Source: Chloroflexota bacterium
GTDB taxonomy: Bacteria; Chloroflexota; Anaerolineae; Anaerolineales; Anaerolineaceae
DNA length: 64,000 nt
Direction: 5' to 3'
Assembly: GCA_029561345.1 (NCBI GenBank)
Contig: JAKQJC010000001.1
Coordinates: 248,001-312,000, forward strand
This document shows positions 17,206 to 25,984 of this stretch, piece after piece. The first letter of the stretch is position 1. Each line of letters starts with the position of its first letter. A model generated the notes under the pieces. It worked only from the letters and a program-made list of their open reading frames with translations. It was not told where the DNA came from and did no database searches. The position numbers and the translations under genes were made by a program.

Positions 17206-18873
17206 TCAGCGGGTGAGAATGAACCAGCTGACCAGCCAGCCGCCAGCCAGAAAAAGGATCGTTTCAGGGCTGAGACGGTTCGCCAGGTGAAGCTGGATGC
17301 CGCCCATGAAGAACACGGCAAAGAGAATGGCCCCTACCAGGCGCTGTTGAGCGTGTTCCAGGCGCTGGACGCGTTTTTGCAGTTCAGGGCTGCGCACTTC
17401 CAGCTCGCCTTTTTCAATGCGGTCAAAGAGGCTGTCAGCCTTTTTGGGCAGACCCACCAGGGTGCTGAGCACCGCGCCAATTTCCTTCAAAACCATCTGC
17501 AGGCCGCCGCCCTCATCTTCGACCAGTTGATTGCCATAAGGACCGATGAGGTTCCAGAAGTTGAAATCCTTGTTCAGGCCGGTGCAAATACCATTCAGAA
17601 TGCCGATGCAGCGGCCCAACAGAATCATGTTTTCGGGCATCTGAAAAGGCATATCGCGGATCAGGCCGCCAAATTCATCAAGGAAAGCCCGCGCTTCATC
17701 GGTGTGCATTTCCATCATTTCAGGGGTGGTTTTGCCCCAAAAGCGGTCAAAGACCTTGCGTGAGGCCCGTTCCAGCAGGTCCACATCGGCTTCGGGCAGC
17801 AGCACATCCAAAATCTGGTAGGCTTTTACAATTCGCGCGCCGTCCTTCAGCGCCACACCCACCAGATATTCCCGCAAACCCGCCAGCAGTTTGGGGGTGA
17901 CCTGGCCGGTCATGCCGAAGTCAATGAAGGTCAGTTTCCATTCCCGGTGACCGGTCTGCGGGTTCATTTCGCCCGGCAGGATGAAAATATTGCCCGGATG
18001 CGGGTCAGCGTGAAAAAAGCGGTCTTCAAAAATTTGCTTGAGATAGGTGTTGAACAGGCGGTCGGCTGCTTCAGCGCGGTCAATGTGGGCGGCATCGAGC
18101 GCGTCATAATCGGTGATTTTGATGGCATCCACAAATTCCAGAGTCAGCACCCGGCCCGTGGTAAAAGGCCAGTAGATTTTGGGGACATAGACCTGGGGGT
18201 CTTTGGAAAAATTTTTGGCAAATATTTCAGCATTCTTGCCTTCATTTAAATAATCAACTTCCTCGTGCAGGGTAAGGCTGAACTCTTCGAGCAGGGCGGG
18301 CACATTGGCACGGCGGCGGATGGGCCGGTAGAGGTGAATCCAGCGGGCCACCGTGCGCAGGGCCTTCATATCCACTTCCATAATCTCGCGGATGTACAGG
18401 CGCTGCACCTTGACCACCACATCCACCGGCGCTTCGTTCTGGCTGGCATGCAGCCCGGAAGGGCGGATTTGCGCGCGGTGGACCTGGCCGATGGAAGCGG
18501 CGGCAAGAGGCTGAGGGTCAAATTTGATAAAGATCTCTTCAAGAGGCAGGTTAAATTCTGTTTTGATGACCTTTTGGATATTTTCGAGAGGTTCAGGCGC
18601 CACTTCATCCTGCAAACCGGCCAGCTCATCGGTGATTTCAGCCGGCAGCACATCCACGCGGGATGAAAGGAACTGCCCGACCTTGATCAGCACGCCGCCC
18701 AGTTCGATGGCCAGTTTGCGGAAACCGGCAGCGATTTTGCGGTAGCGGCTGGAGCGGGTGGCTTTGGCCCATTTTCCCAGTCCAAAACGCGGCAGCACCA
18801 GGTCCCACCAAAGGATGCCAAGGATGGCCAGGCCAAAAAACCAGAGAATGCGGCGCGAACGGTTGCGAAACAT
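17206..18873 (-). CDS. UbiB/AarF/ABC1-family atypical kinase
   Basis: Membrane-associated protein-kinase-like ATPase of the COQ8/UbiB family, in other organisms needed for isoprenoid quinone synthesis or lipid homeostasis. Visible motifs: KxGQ-type VLIKVGQFLSSR (residues about 60-70), AAASIGQVHRA (Ala-rich nucleotide loop), VVVKVQRL (ATP-binding Lys), FFHADPHPGNIF (catalytic loop) and LTFIDFGMTGQ (DFG). The N-terminus is a short membrane anchor (ILWFFGLAILGILWW) and the C-terminus has two hydrophobic helices. The 555-residue length is normal. A TATAAT box lies only 6 bases before the ATG on the minus strand (18886-18891), so the transcript may be leaderless or start further upstream. Confidence 0.9.
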   Translation of the reverse strand: MFRNRSRRILWFFGLAILGILWWDLVLPRFGLGKWAKATRSSRYRKIAAGFRKLAIELGGVLIKVGQFLSSRVDVLPAEITDELAGLQDEVAPEPLENIQKVIKTEFNLPLEEIFIKFDPQPLAAASIGQVHRAQIRPSGLHASQNEAPVDVVVKVQRLYIREIMEVDMKALRTVARWIHLYRPIRRRANVPALLEEFSLTLHEEVDYLNEGKNAEIFAKNFSKDPQVYVPKIYWPFTTGRVLTLEFVDAIKITDYDALDAAHIDRAEAADRLFNTYLKQIFEDRFFHADPHPGNIFILPGEMNPQTGHREWKLTFIDFGMTGQVTPKLLAGLREYLVGVALKDGARIVKAYQILDVLLPEADVDLLERASRKVFDRFWGKTTPEMMEMHTDEARAFLDEFGGLIRDMPFQMPENMILLGRCIGILNGICTGLNKDFNFWNLIGPYGNQLVEDEGGGLQMVLKEIGAVLSTLVGLPKKADSLFDRIEKGELEVRSPELQKRVQRLEHAQQRLVGAILFAVFFMGGIQLHLANRLSPETILFLAGGWLVSWFILTR

Positions 18874-18981
18874 TTTTTGATTATACCCCTGAAAAGGGGC
18901 AGAGAGGGCGCCAAAAAAGAACCGCCCCCGGCCGGCCGTTTTTCGATTACAATTGGATCATCAAAACATAAGGAGTCCTGT

Positions 18982-19893
18982 ATGGATCAGATTTTCACCC
19001 TCCTTTCTGGTTTTCAGAGCACACCTGTTCCCGGCCTGCTGGCAGGCGCGGGCGTGATTTTTATCTTTATCGCCATCATGGGCCAGTTCGCCTGGCAGAT
19101 CAAAATTGGCGTCCGCCAGCAGATTCTGGCCGCACTGATGGGGATGTTTTTCCTGTGCCTGGGGGTTTCGCTGTACCTGGCGCCGGTGATGTTATCAGCT
19201 GCATCTCAACCTGCGGCCAATGTGCCGGTCAGCCAGCCGCCGGCATCTGCCGCCAGCGCCAACCCGCAGCCCACAATGACTGCCTCCCAAATGACCAAAC
19301 TTTACCATGACGCACCGGTGCTTTTTGAAGATGATTTTGAAAGCAACCAGGACGGCTGGAAGACGGGTGAATCATCGGATGAGTTTTCCACGGATGCAGC
19401 TGAGGTTAACGGGGTTTATCACCGCAGCATGACCTCCAAAAAAGGTGTAATCTGGGCGGAAGCCGTACCGGGCGTGCAGATCAAGGATTTCTACATGTCT
19501 GTGGAAGCCACCCTGGTGGAAACCACTGCCAACGATAAGGACGCCAGCATTTCCCTGGTGTTTCGTAAGGACCGTTCAGGGAATTATTACCGCATCCGTT
19601 TCAACCGCGACGGATCCTATATTGTCAACCTGAACAAGGACGGCGAATGGGTGACCCTGCAAGGCTGGCGCACCACCGAGGCTGTTCACCTGGATCCGGG
19701 TGTGAAAAACACTTTTGTCGTGCAGGCCAGGGGCAACGAATTTGTCTTCCTGGTCAACGACACCTACCTGACCACAGTGCGGGATGATTTTCTGGCAGAT
19801 AACGGAACCATTGCTCTGGCCATGGGCCTGGATAAGGCTGATCAGACACTGGTGGTTGAATTTGACAACCTTGTGATCCGCGAGATCAAATAA
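18982..19893 (+). CDS. Membrane-anchored protein with LamG/DUF1080-like domain
   Basis: Two N-terminal membrane helices (about residues 18-37 and 46-70) are followed by a Pro/Ala/Ser-rich linker and a beta-sandwich domain from about residue 115 to the end (FEDDFESNQDGWKTG, YYRIRFNRDGSYIVN, FDNLVIREI). That pattern is typical of concanavalin-like or 3-keto-disaccharide-hydrolase domains that bind sugars outside the cell. Catalytic ability cannot be judged. ATG 18982 is chosen because AAGGAGTCC precedes it; the frame is open to 18877 but without a start signal. A terminator follows. Confidence 0.7.
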   Translation: MDQIFTLLSGFQSTPVPGLLAGAGVIFIFIAIMGQFAWQIKIGVRQQILAALMGMFFLCLGVSLYLAPVMLSAASQPAANVPVSQPPASAASANPQPTMTASQMTKLYHDAPVLFEDDFESNQDGWKTGESSDEFSTDAAEVNGVYHRSMTSKKGVIWAEAVPGVQIKDFYMSVEATLVETTANDKDASISLVFRKDRSGNYYRIRFNRDGSYIVNLNKDGEWVTLQGWRTTEAVHLDPGVKNTFVVQARGNEFVFLVNDTYLTTVRDDFLADNGTIALAMGLDKADQTLVVEFDNLVIREIK

Positions 19894-19912
19894 TTTATTC
19901 ATAACCGGAGGC

Positions 19913-19936
19913 AAACGCCCGGAAACGGGCGTTTTT
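19913..19936 (+). terminator. Intrinsic terminator
   Basis: AAACGCCCG and CGGGCGTTT pair around GAAA and run into a T-tract. The start codon of the next gene is only 9 bases further on. Confidence 0.85.
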
Positions 19937-19944
19937 AGTATCAT

Positions 19945-21129
19945 ATGACATCAGAACCCAGGACCATTTTTCTTTTTGATTTGGACGGCGTGCTGCTGCG
20001 GTCGCGCGGCTACCGGGAGGCCATTCGGGAAACCTGCCAGATTTTCACCCGCAGTTGGGGGTTGGGGGCGCTTCACCCGGAAGAATCCACCGTGGTGCTG
20101 CTGGAATCGCTGGGCATCACCAGTGAATGGGACATTGTGCCGCTATATTTGGCGGAGGTGCTGGAAAGCTGGCTGGAGGCGCACCCTGGAGCAACCCTGG
20201 AACCAGATTGGACTGTAGCAGGAAGCGCGGTGACCACTGATCCGGTTCTGGCGCGGCCGCCTGCACCGGATGAGGCCATCCGAAGGGTGGGCGGGCATTT
20301 GCACCTGGCACCGGTGCCATCAGAGGTGGTTCTGGCCATGCCGCCGGAAGCGGCACCTTTTCCGCATCTCGCACAGCAGCCTTTTATCCACCAGCTTTTT
20401 GGCGCAACGCGCAGTGTGCAGCATTCGCCGGCCACCCGCCTTTTTCAGAACCTGGTGCTGGGAGATCAGGTTTTTAAATCCGTTTACCCAATGATGCCCG
20501 ATGTGGAAAGCACTTCCTACCTGGAAGAATATGATGAGGTGCTGCTTTCAGGAGAGATGCGCGGTCGCCTGCTGGAAGGCAACCAGAAAATGGCCATCCT
20601 CACCGCGCGGCCATCGCTGGCTCCGGAAGGGACGCGAATGGCAGGCTGCTCGCCGGAAGCCGAACTGGCCTTGAAAATGGTCGGCCTGGACCGGGTGCCG
20701 CTGATGGCCTACGGCAAGATGATCTATGCAGCGCAGCAGTGGCAGACCGAGGCGGATGCACTGCTGAAACCTTTCCCCTTTCAGGCGCTGGCGGCCTGCC
20801 TATGCGCGCTGGGTGTGCCTGAACTGGAAGCGTTAACATTGGCTGGCAAGCTGGCCCTGGTTAAAAAAACAAACCGGGAAGAAGCCTTGCTTCTCTCCGG
20901 TCTGTTTCAAACACCGCTTCATTTGCATATTTTTGAGGATACGCCCATTGGCATTCTGGCGGTTCAGTCAGCGGCTGAACTGTTGGGTGAAATGGGCGTG
21001 ACGGTGACAGTGAAGGCCTGGGGTATTGCAACCCAACCGGCCAAACGGGCTGCCCTGGAAGGGCTGGGAGCGGCGCTGTTCCCGCATGTGGACCAGGCGC
21101 TCGACGCAGCCCTGGCGATGGTCAATTGA
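19945..21129 (+). CDS. HAD-superfamily hydrolase-like protein
   Basis: The N-terminus FLFDLDGVLLRSRGY carries HAD motif I (DxDG, nucleophile and acid Asp). The C-terminal third has LHIFEDTPIGILAVQSA, which fits motif IV (ED), and a Rossmann-like end. In between is a large insert (about residues 60-290) that I do not recognise, longer than usual cap domains. Substrate unknown. No Shine-Dalgarno precedes the ATG, and the upstream terminator's T-run ends 9 bases before it, so expression must depend on read-through or an unusual start. The stop overlaps the convergent gene's end by 8 bases. Confidence 0.7.
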   Translation: MTSEPRTIFLFDLDGVLLRSRGYREAIRETCQIFTRSWGLGALHPEESTVVLLESLGITSEWDIVPLYLAEVLESWLEAHPGATLEPDWTVAGSAVTTDPVLARPPAPDEAIRRVGGHLHLAPVPSEVVLAMPPEAAPFPHLAQQPFIHQLFGATRSVQHSPATRLFQNLVLGDQVFKSVYPMMPDVESTSYLEEYDEVLLSGEMRGRLLEGNQKMAILTARPSLAPEGTRMAGCSPEAELALKMVGLDRVPLMAYGKMIYAAQQWQTEADALLKPFPFQALAACLCALGVPELEALTLAGKLALVKKTNREEALLLSGLFQTPLHLHIFEDTPIGILAVQSAAELLGEMGVTVTVKAWGIATQPAKRAALEGLGAALFPHVDQALDAALAMVN

Positions 21130-21913
21130 ACTGACGGGGCTCTCCACTGCCACCATCCACAGCCTGATAGGTGGGTTCAGGTCGGCTGAAAGGCGCAGGG
21201 CGGGAAGGCCTTTCGACAGGCGTGGGGCGGATGCTGCGGGTTTCGTCCATGGATGGGCGGCTGGCAGCCGCAGCCGACATGGGGGCAGCAGCAGGCAGGG
21301 TCACCTGACGGGTGGGGGTGTAGGTGGGCTGCGGCGCAGCCGGACGAACCGCCTGAGCCGGGCGCTGGACAGCAGGCTGCATTGCTTCAACCTGGTTGGC
21401 CCAGTATTGATCGATGGCCAGGGAGAGGGAGCCGATCATCAGGATGCGGATGACCCAGACCATCAGGGCGACAAAAATGGGCACAGCCAGGGTGAGCGTT
21501 TCAGCATCCATGACCATGCTGCTCTGCATGGTGTGGGAAGCGGTCACCAGGGAGACGCCCCACCAGGTGAGGAGGGCGTTCATGGTGGCGGCCAGAATCC
21601 AGGCGCCAAAGAGATACCACGATTCAGCGTGACGGCCCTGGCTCTGAGGGGTGAAAAGACGGGCAACGCCGGCAAAATCAATGCCGCAGAAGGCAATGGC
21701 GAGCACGGTGGACCATTTCAGGCCCCAAAAATCCATTTCACCCAGCAAATCGTTGAGAGCGTAATCGGTGGTGGAATAGTTAAAGATTTCGAAGGCGATG
21801 AGGGCGGTGAAGATGATTCCCAGGAAAATCATCCCGCGATTTTCAGCCATTTTGGTGGTAATCCGGTTGAAATCCCATTTCGGTTCTGGATAGACATGTC
21901 CCAATGTGGCCAT
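21122..21913 (-). CDS. Membrane protein with four helices and a Pro/Ala-rich tail (263 aa)
   Basis: Not a family I know. Residues about 28-45, 66-85, 103-122 and 140-165 are hydrophobic helices; the rest (from about 180) is a low-complexity, Pro/Ala/Arg-rich cytoplasmic tail (RPAQAVRPAAPQPTYTPT) probably disordered. The start has a good Shine-Dalgarno (GAAAGGAG). Upstream lies a near-consensus promoter whose -10 box is inside a perfect 23-bp palindrome (21944-21966), so the gene is likely held off by a repressor. The divergent neighbour encodes a PocR-type regulator, but nothing shows that this is the repressor. Confidence 0.7.
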   Translation of the reverse strand: MATLGHVYPEPKWDFNRITTKMAENRGMIFLGIIFTALIAFEIFNYSTTDYALNDLLGEMDFWGLKWSTVLAIAFCGIDFAGVARLFTPQSQGRHAESWYLFGAWILAATMNALLTWWGVSLVTASHTMQSSMVMDAETLTLAVPIFVALMVWVIRILMIGSLSLAIDQYWANQVEAMQPAVQRPAQAVRPAAPQPTYTPTRQVTLPAAAPMSAAAASRPSMDETRSIRPTPVERPSRPAPFSRPEPTYQAVDGGSGEPRQFN

Positions 21914-21943
21914 GGAAAACTCCTTTCACAAACATATTGGATC

Positions 21944-21966
21944 ATTTGTTCTATTATAGAACAAAT
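21944..21966. promoter_or_regulatory. Perfect 11+1+11 palindromic operator over the -10 box
   Basis: ATTTGTTCTAT, a central T, then ATAGAACAAAT. The two arms are exact inverted copies and the -10 hexamer is in the middle, so binding of a dimeric repressor would block polymerase. Confidence 0.75.
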
Positions 21967-21981
21967 TTTCTAACGAGTCAA
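21953..21981 (-). promoter_or_regulatory. Promoter of the four-helix membrane protein gene
   Basis: Read on the minus strand: -35 TTGACT (21981-21976), 17-base spacer, -10 TATAAT (21958-21953). This is a near-perfect sigma70-type promoter. Confidence 0.8.
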
Positions 21982-22048
21982 TAGGGCAGTTGAAAATTCG
22001 ACGGGATATTTGTCACTTGTTTTTCTTGAATCATCGTTGTAAAATAAT

Positions 22049-22078
22049 ATAACAAGTTATAACAACGTATAACAAAGA
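22049..22078 (+). promoter_or_regulatory. Three 10-bp direct repeats upstream of the PocR-type regulator
   Basis: ATAACAAGTT, ATAACAACGT and ATAACAAAGA lie head to tail, one helical turn apart, ending 8 bases before the start codon. A site where a regulator (perhaps the encoded protein) binds cooperatively on one DNA face is likely. Confidence 0.5.
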
Positions 22079-22086
22079 GAAACTGA

Positions 22087-22743
22087 ATGTCCGATTATTT
22101 GACCACCCGTGAAGTGCAGGATTTGCTCAAAGTGGACCGCATCACCATCTACCGCATGGTGCAGGACGGCCGTTTACATGGGGTGAAGATTGGCCAGCAG
22201 TGGCGCTTTGCCGATGAAGATGTACAGCGCCTGATTTGCAGAGCGTCTGCTCCGGCGGCAGGCGAGGAGCCCGCTTTGACCGCAGGGGCTTTTCCGGTGC
22301 ATTGCGCCCAGGTGATTCAGGACCTGTTTTCTGACCTGGGCCAGATTTCCAGCCTGATCATTGATCTGGAAGGCCGGCCGCTGACCCAGACCAGCCATCC
22401 CTGCGCTTTTTGCCAGCAGGAAAATCAGGTAAATGGAGGGGCCTGCCAGGAAGCCTGGACAAAAGCCGCTTCTGCCCCTTACCCGGAAAAACCAATCATC
22501 TGCCATGCCGGATTCAATTACATCCGCACACCCATTCAAATTAACGGCCAGACCCTGGCCTGGCTGCTGGTCAGCCAGAATCCCCAACCCCCCGCATCAG
22601 AAACAAGTTCAGCCTCGCCGGCCCGTCTTGAAGAATGGAGCCAGCGTTTTGTTCAGGCGATGGAATCGATCATCAAAGAGCGCACCCGCCTGGTGGACCG
22701 TTTGCAGCAAATTGCGCGCATCAGTCAATTGGAAGAACTTTAA
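22087..22743 (+). CDS. Excisionase-type HTH plus PocR sensory domain regulator (218 aa)
   Basis: Residues 1-50 are a MerR/excisionase-like winged helix (LTTREVQDLLKVDRITIYR, then GRLHGVKIGQQWRF), the class used as DNA-binding domains. Residues about 72-170 match the PocR ligand-binding domain: HCAQVIQDLF, LIIDLEGRPLT, the Cys-containing HPCAFCQQ and GGACQ, ICHAGFNYI and GQTLAWLLVSQ. PocR domains sense small hydrocarbon metabolites, classically 1,2-propanediol. The C-terminus is a short helical tail. The gene lies 20 bases upstream of the FAD/Fe-S oxidase, so it probably controls that enzyme in response to its substrate or a related compound; this is inference. Confidence 0.85.
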   Translation: MSDYLTTREVQDLLKVDRITIYRMVQDGRLHGVKIGQQWRFADEDVQRLICRASAPAAGEEPALTAGAFPVHCAQVIQDLFSDLGQISSLIIDLEGRPLTQTSHPCAFCQQENQVNGGACQEAWTKAASAPYPEKPIICHAGFNYIRTPIQINGQTLAWLLVSQNPQPPASETSSASPARLEEWSQRFVQAMESIIKERTRLVDRLQQIARISQLEEL

Positions 22744-22763
22744 ACCCTTCAGGAGACAGGATC

Positions 22764-25700
22764 ATGAATCAGACTCAACTGGATACGCTTCAGAAAATTT
22801 GCGCCCGCGTCAACCTCGATAAATCGGAACGCAAGCTGTACAGTCACGATGTGGGCGCCCTGCCCATCTTGATTGCTCCCGTGGTCGGGAACACCCTGGC
22901 GGATGCAGTTGCTCAGCCGCAGAGCGAGGCTGAACTGGCCGCATTGATGAAGTTCGCCAATGAAAACGGCATTGCCGTCACCCCGCGCAGCAAAGCCACT
23001 TCTGGCTACGGCGGCGTGATCCCGGTAAAACAGGGCCTGGTGATTGACTTCTATTTCCTCAAATCGGTGCTGAAAATTGACCGGGAAGCTCTGACCGTGA
23101 CGGTGCAGCCGGGGATTTCGTGGGAACAACTGGATCATGCCCTGTTGAAGGAAGGCCTGACCCTGCGGCTGTACCCATCCAGCTATCCTTCTTCAAGCGT
23201 GGGCGGCTGGCTGGCCCAGGGCGGAGCGGGTTTCGGTTCTTATGAGTATGGTTATTTTATCGAGAATGTGGTTTCGGCGAAGGTGGTGTTCCCCAACGGC
23301 GAAGTGCGCTGCCTCAGCGGGGATGACCTGGGCCTGATTTCAGACGCTGAAGGCATCACCGGCCTGATCAGCGAGGTAACCCTCAAAGTCATGCCCAACC
23401 AGCCGTTGGATGTTCTCTCGATCGGGGTGAAATCAGGCCTGGACTTCCAGGGACTGATCGAAGCGGTCATCGCGGCCGATTTGCCGATCTGGAATATGCT
23501 GTTCATCAACCCGACCATGGCGGAAATGAAGAACCAGGCGCCCAAACCCGCGCATCACGGCGGCGGAGAGGATCATGAGGTGACCCTGCCTTCAAGCTTC
23601 GTCCTGACCATGGCTTACCCTGAGATCCACCGCGAACAGGTGCGTTCCACAGTGGAAAAACTGGTGACCATTCACCACGGCAGCATTCTTGGGGATGATG
23701 TGGCCAGACACGAATGGGAAAACCGCTTCAAGATCATGACGGTCAAGCGGCTGGGCCCGTCGCTGGTGCCGGCTGAGGTGATCATTCCACTGAAATCGCT
23801 GGCCAAATCGCTGACCGACATTGGCCAGCGGGTGGGTCACCCGATTGTGAAGGAAGGCGTGATCATTCGCAAAGGCATTCACGGCGAGCCGGAAGTGGTG
23901 ATTCTGGGCTTCATCCCGGCAGATCAGCGCAAGCTGAGCTATAACTTTGTGTTTGCTCTTTCGCTGACCATTGCGAAAATCGCCGAGGAAAACGGCGGAC
24001 GGGCTTATGCCACCGGCCTGTATTTTGCCACCAAGGCCAATTCGGTGCTGGGCGAGAAGCGTGTTGAGCAGATCAAAGCCTTCAAGAAACAGGTGGATCC
24101 CAACGGCATTCTGAACCCCGGCAAGGTGATCGACAACGGCCTGCTGGGCACCTTCATGAACACAGCCGGTGCCTTTGAACCGGTGGCGCGCGTTTTTGGC
24201 AATGCCATGAATGTGGAAGTGGGCGAACGCATTGACCATGATATTCGCGGCATTCCGGCGGATGTGGTCTGGTACGCCTATGCCTGTTCGCAGTGCGGTT
24301 ACTGCGTGGATGAATGCGACCAGTTCTACGGACGTGGCTGGGAATCGCAGAGCCCGCGCGGCAAATGGTACTGGCTGCGTGAGTATGTGGAAGGGCGCGA
24401 AGAGTGGAACCAGAAGATGGTCGATTCCATCCTGGCCTGCACCACCTGCGAACTGTGCAACCTGCGCTGTTCGGCGGCCCTGCCCATTGAACCTTCGTGG
24501 ATGAAGCTGCGCGGCCAGCTCATTGAAACCGAGAAACGCATGACCTTCCCGCCCTTTGAAATGATGACAGCAGCCCTGGTGGCCGAGGGTGATATCTGGG
24601 CGGGCTATCGCAAGGACCGCAGCGCCTGGTTCCCGGAAGATATGCGCGAAAAACACGGCCCGCAGCACAAGGCCAAAGCGGTTTATTTTGCCGGCTGCAC
24701 CGCCTCTTATGTGGAGCATGATATTGCCATTGGCTCGGTGCGCCTGCTGGACGCCGCGGGGGTGGATTTCACCACCCTGGGCAACGAAGAAAGCTGCTGC
24801 TCGACGCCCATGCTGGTGGCGGGCAAGTGGGAAGTGTTTGCCGAAACCATGAAGCGCAATATTGAAGCCGTGAAGAAATCTGGCGCTGATACGGTGATCA
24901 CTTCATGCCCGGCCTGCGATATGATGTGGCGGCATGCTTACCCGGCCTGGGCCAGGAAACTGGGGATTGATTATGATATCACCACAAAGCACTATTCCGA
25001 AGTGGTGAATGAGCAAATTGAAGCTGGAAAATTCCAGTTCCCTGCCAACGACCTGCCTCAACAGACGGTGACCTGGCATGACTCCTGCCATATGGGCCGC
25101 GTATCGGGCATCTACGAGCCGCCCCGCGGGCTGATTCAGGCGATTCCGAATGTCAATTTTGTGGAAATGGCGCACAATCACGAAGAGGCGCACTGCTGCG
25201 GTTCGGTGCTGACCCTGATCAAGGATCCGCCAGTGGCTGCCGAGGTGGGCAAGACCCGCCTGGATGAAGCAGTAGAGGCTGGCGCCCAGAAGGTGCTGGC
25301 GGCCTGCCCCTGTTGTGAATTCCAGCTGCGGGTGAGCGCGGACAAGAAAAAGGTGCCGGTGGAGGTGGTGGATCTTTCCTCCTTCTGTGCGCAGGCGCTG
25401 GGCTTCAAACTGCCCGACCCGCACCCTGAAGTGAAGGCGCAGTGGGCGGTGTTTGAGGCGATGATCGCCTTGATGACGCCCCAGGGCTTTGCCGAACTGA
25501 TGGGCAGCATGTGGCCTGAGCTGATTGATGCCATGCCCTTTGGCATGGGCGGGATGATGCGCTTCATGGGCAAGAGCATGCCCTTCATGCTGGGCGCGAT
25601 GAAACCCTTGTTCCCGGTGCTGTTCCCGCGCCTGCTGCCGATGATGATGCCGAAGGTGATGGATACGATGCTGAGCCGCGTGGCAGACCGCATTCCCATG

Positions 25701-25829
25701 CCCGATTACATGGCGGAACAGATGCCGCTGCTGATGCCGAAAGTGATGGACAACCTGATGCCGCACATGATCGGTGATGTGGTGCCGCTGGTGACGGATC
25801 CGATGATTGAATATCTCAAGGCCGGTTGA
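22764..25829 (+). CDS. FAD-linked (D-lactate/glycolate-type) oxidase fused to Fe-S CCG domains
   Basis: GlcD-GlcF-like fusion of 1021 residues that should oxidise a 2-hydroxy acid and pass electrons through iron-sulfur clusters. Residues about 40-240 are the FAD_binding_4 domain (PRSKATSGYGG, SYPSSSVGGWLAQGG); 240-470 the FAD-linked oxidase C-terminal domain. Then come two 4Fe-4S motifs (CSQCGYCVDECDQ, CTTCELCNLRCS) and two CCG domains (YFAGCTASY...ESCCSTP and HDSCHMGRV...AHCCGS, plus SCPACD and ACPCCEF). The last roughly 120 residues form an unusual Met-rich tail. ATG 22764 follows CAGGAGACAGGATC; the frame is open further upstream but inside the regulator gene. A terminator follows at 25851. 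Confidence 0.9.
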   Translation: MNQTQLDTLQKICARVNLDKSERKLYSHDVGALPILIAPVVGNTLADAVAQPQSEAELAALMKFANENGIAVTPRSKATSGYGGVIPVKQGLVIDFYFLKSVLKIDREALTVTVQPGISWEQLDHALLKEGLTLRLYPSSYPSSSVGGWLAQGGAGFGSYEYGYFIENVVSAKVVFPNGEVRCLSGDDLGLISDAEGITGLISEVTLKVMPNQPLDVLSIGVKSGLDFQGLIEAVIAADLPIWNMLFINPTMAEMKNQAPKPAHHGGGEDHEVTLPSSFVLTMAYPEIHREQVRSTVEKLVTIHHGSILGDDVARHEWENRFKIMTVKRLGPSLVPAEVIIPLKSLAKSLTDIGQRVGHPIVKEGVIIRKGIHGEPEVVILGFIPADQRKLSYNFVFALSLTIAKIAEENGGRAYATGLYFATKANSVLGEKRVEQIKAFKKQVDPNGILNPGKVIDNGLLGTFMNTAGAFEPVARVFGNAMNVEVGERIDHDIRGIPADVVWYAYACSQCGYCVDECDQFYGRGWESQSPRGKWYWLREYVEGREEWNQKMVDSILACTTCELCNLRCSAALPIEPSWMKLRGQLIETEKRMTFPPFEMMTAALVAEGDIWAGYRKDRSAWFPEDMREKHGPQHKAKAVYFAGCTASYVEHDIAIGSVRLLDAAGVDFTTLGNEESCCSTPMLVAGKWEVFAETMKRNIEAVKKSGADTVITSCPACDMMWRHAYPAWARKLGIDYDITTKHYSEVVNEQIEAGKFQFPANDLPQQTVTWHDSCHMGRVSGIYEPPRGLIQAIPNVNFVEMAHNHEEAHCCGSVLTLIKDPPVAAEVGKTRLDEAVEAGAQKVLAACPCCEFQLRVSADKKKVPVEVVDLSSFCAQALGFKLPDPHPEVKAQWAVFEAMIALMTPQGFAELMGSMWPELIDAMPFGMGGMMRFMGKSMPFMLGAMKPLFPVLFPRLLPMMMPKVMDTMLSRVADRIPMPDYMAEQMPLLMPKVMDNLMPHMIGDVVPLVTDPMIEYLKAG

Positions 25830-25850
25830 TTTTATTGACTGGTTGAGCAG

Positions 25851-25886
25851 AAACCCCGGCGAGGCGGCAGCTTCACCGGGGTTTTT
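25851..25886 (+). terminator. Intrinsic terminator of the oxidase gene
   Basis: AAACCCCGG (25851-25859) pairs with CCGGGGTTT (25876-25884), followed by TTAATTTTTT. Confidence 0.85.
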
Positions 25887-25984
25887 AATTTTTTGCGATA
25901 CGGTGCTGGGGTTTTAATCAGGTATAAAATAAATGTATGGTGGGATTTCCTGGAAAACGAGGATGAAAGGATCAAAAAATTCAG

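Noticed and set aside
21026-21973. Plus-strand frame of 315 codons overlapping the HAD gene end and the membrane gene
   Set aside because: Antisense to the membrane protein gene, Gly/His-rich and without similarity to any known protein.
23592-24719. Long minus-strand open frame (375 codons)
   Set aside because: It is antisense to the oxidase gene, His/Arg-rich in the way of shadow frames, and has no ribosome-binding site or family signature.
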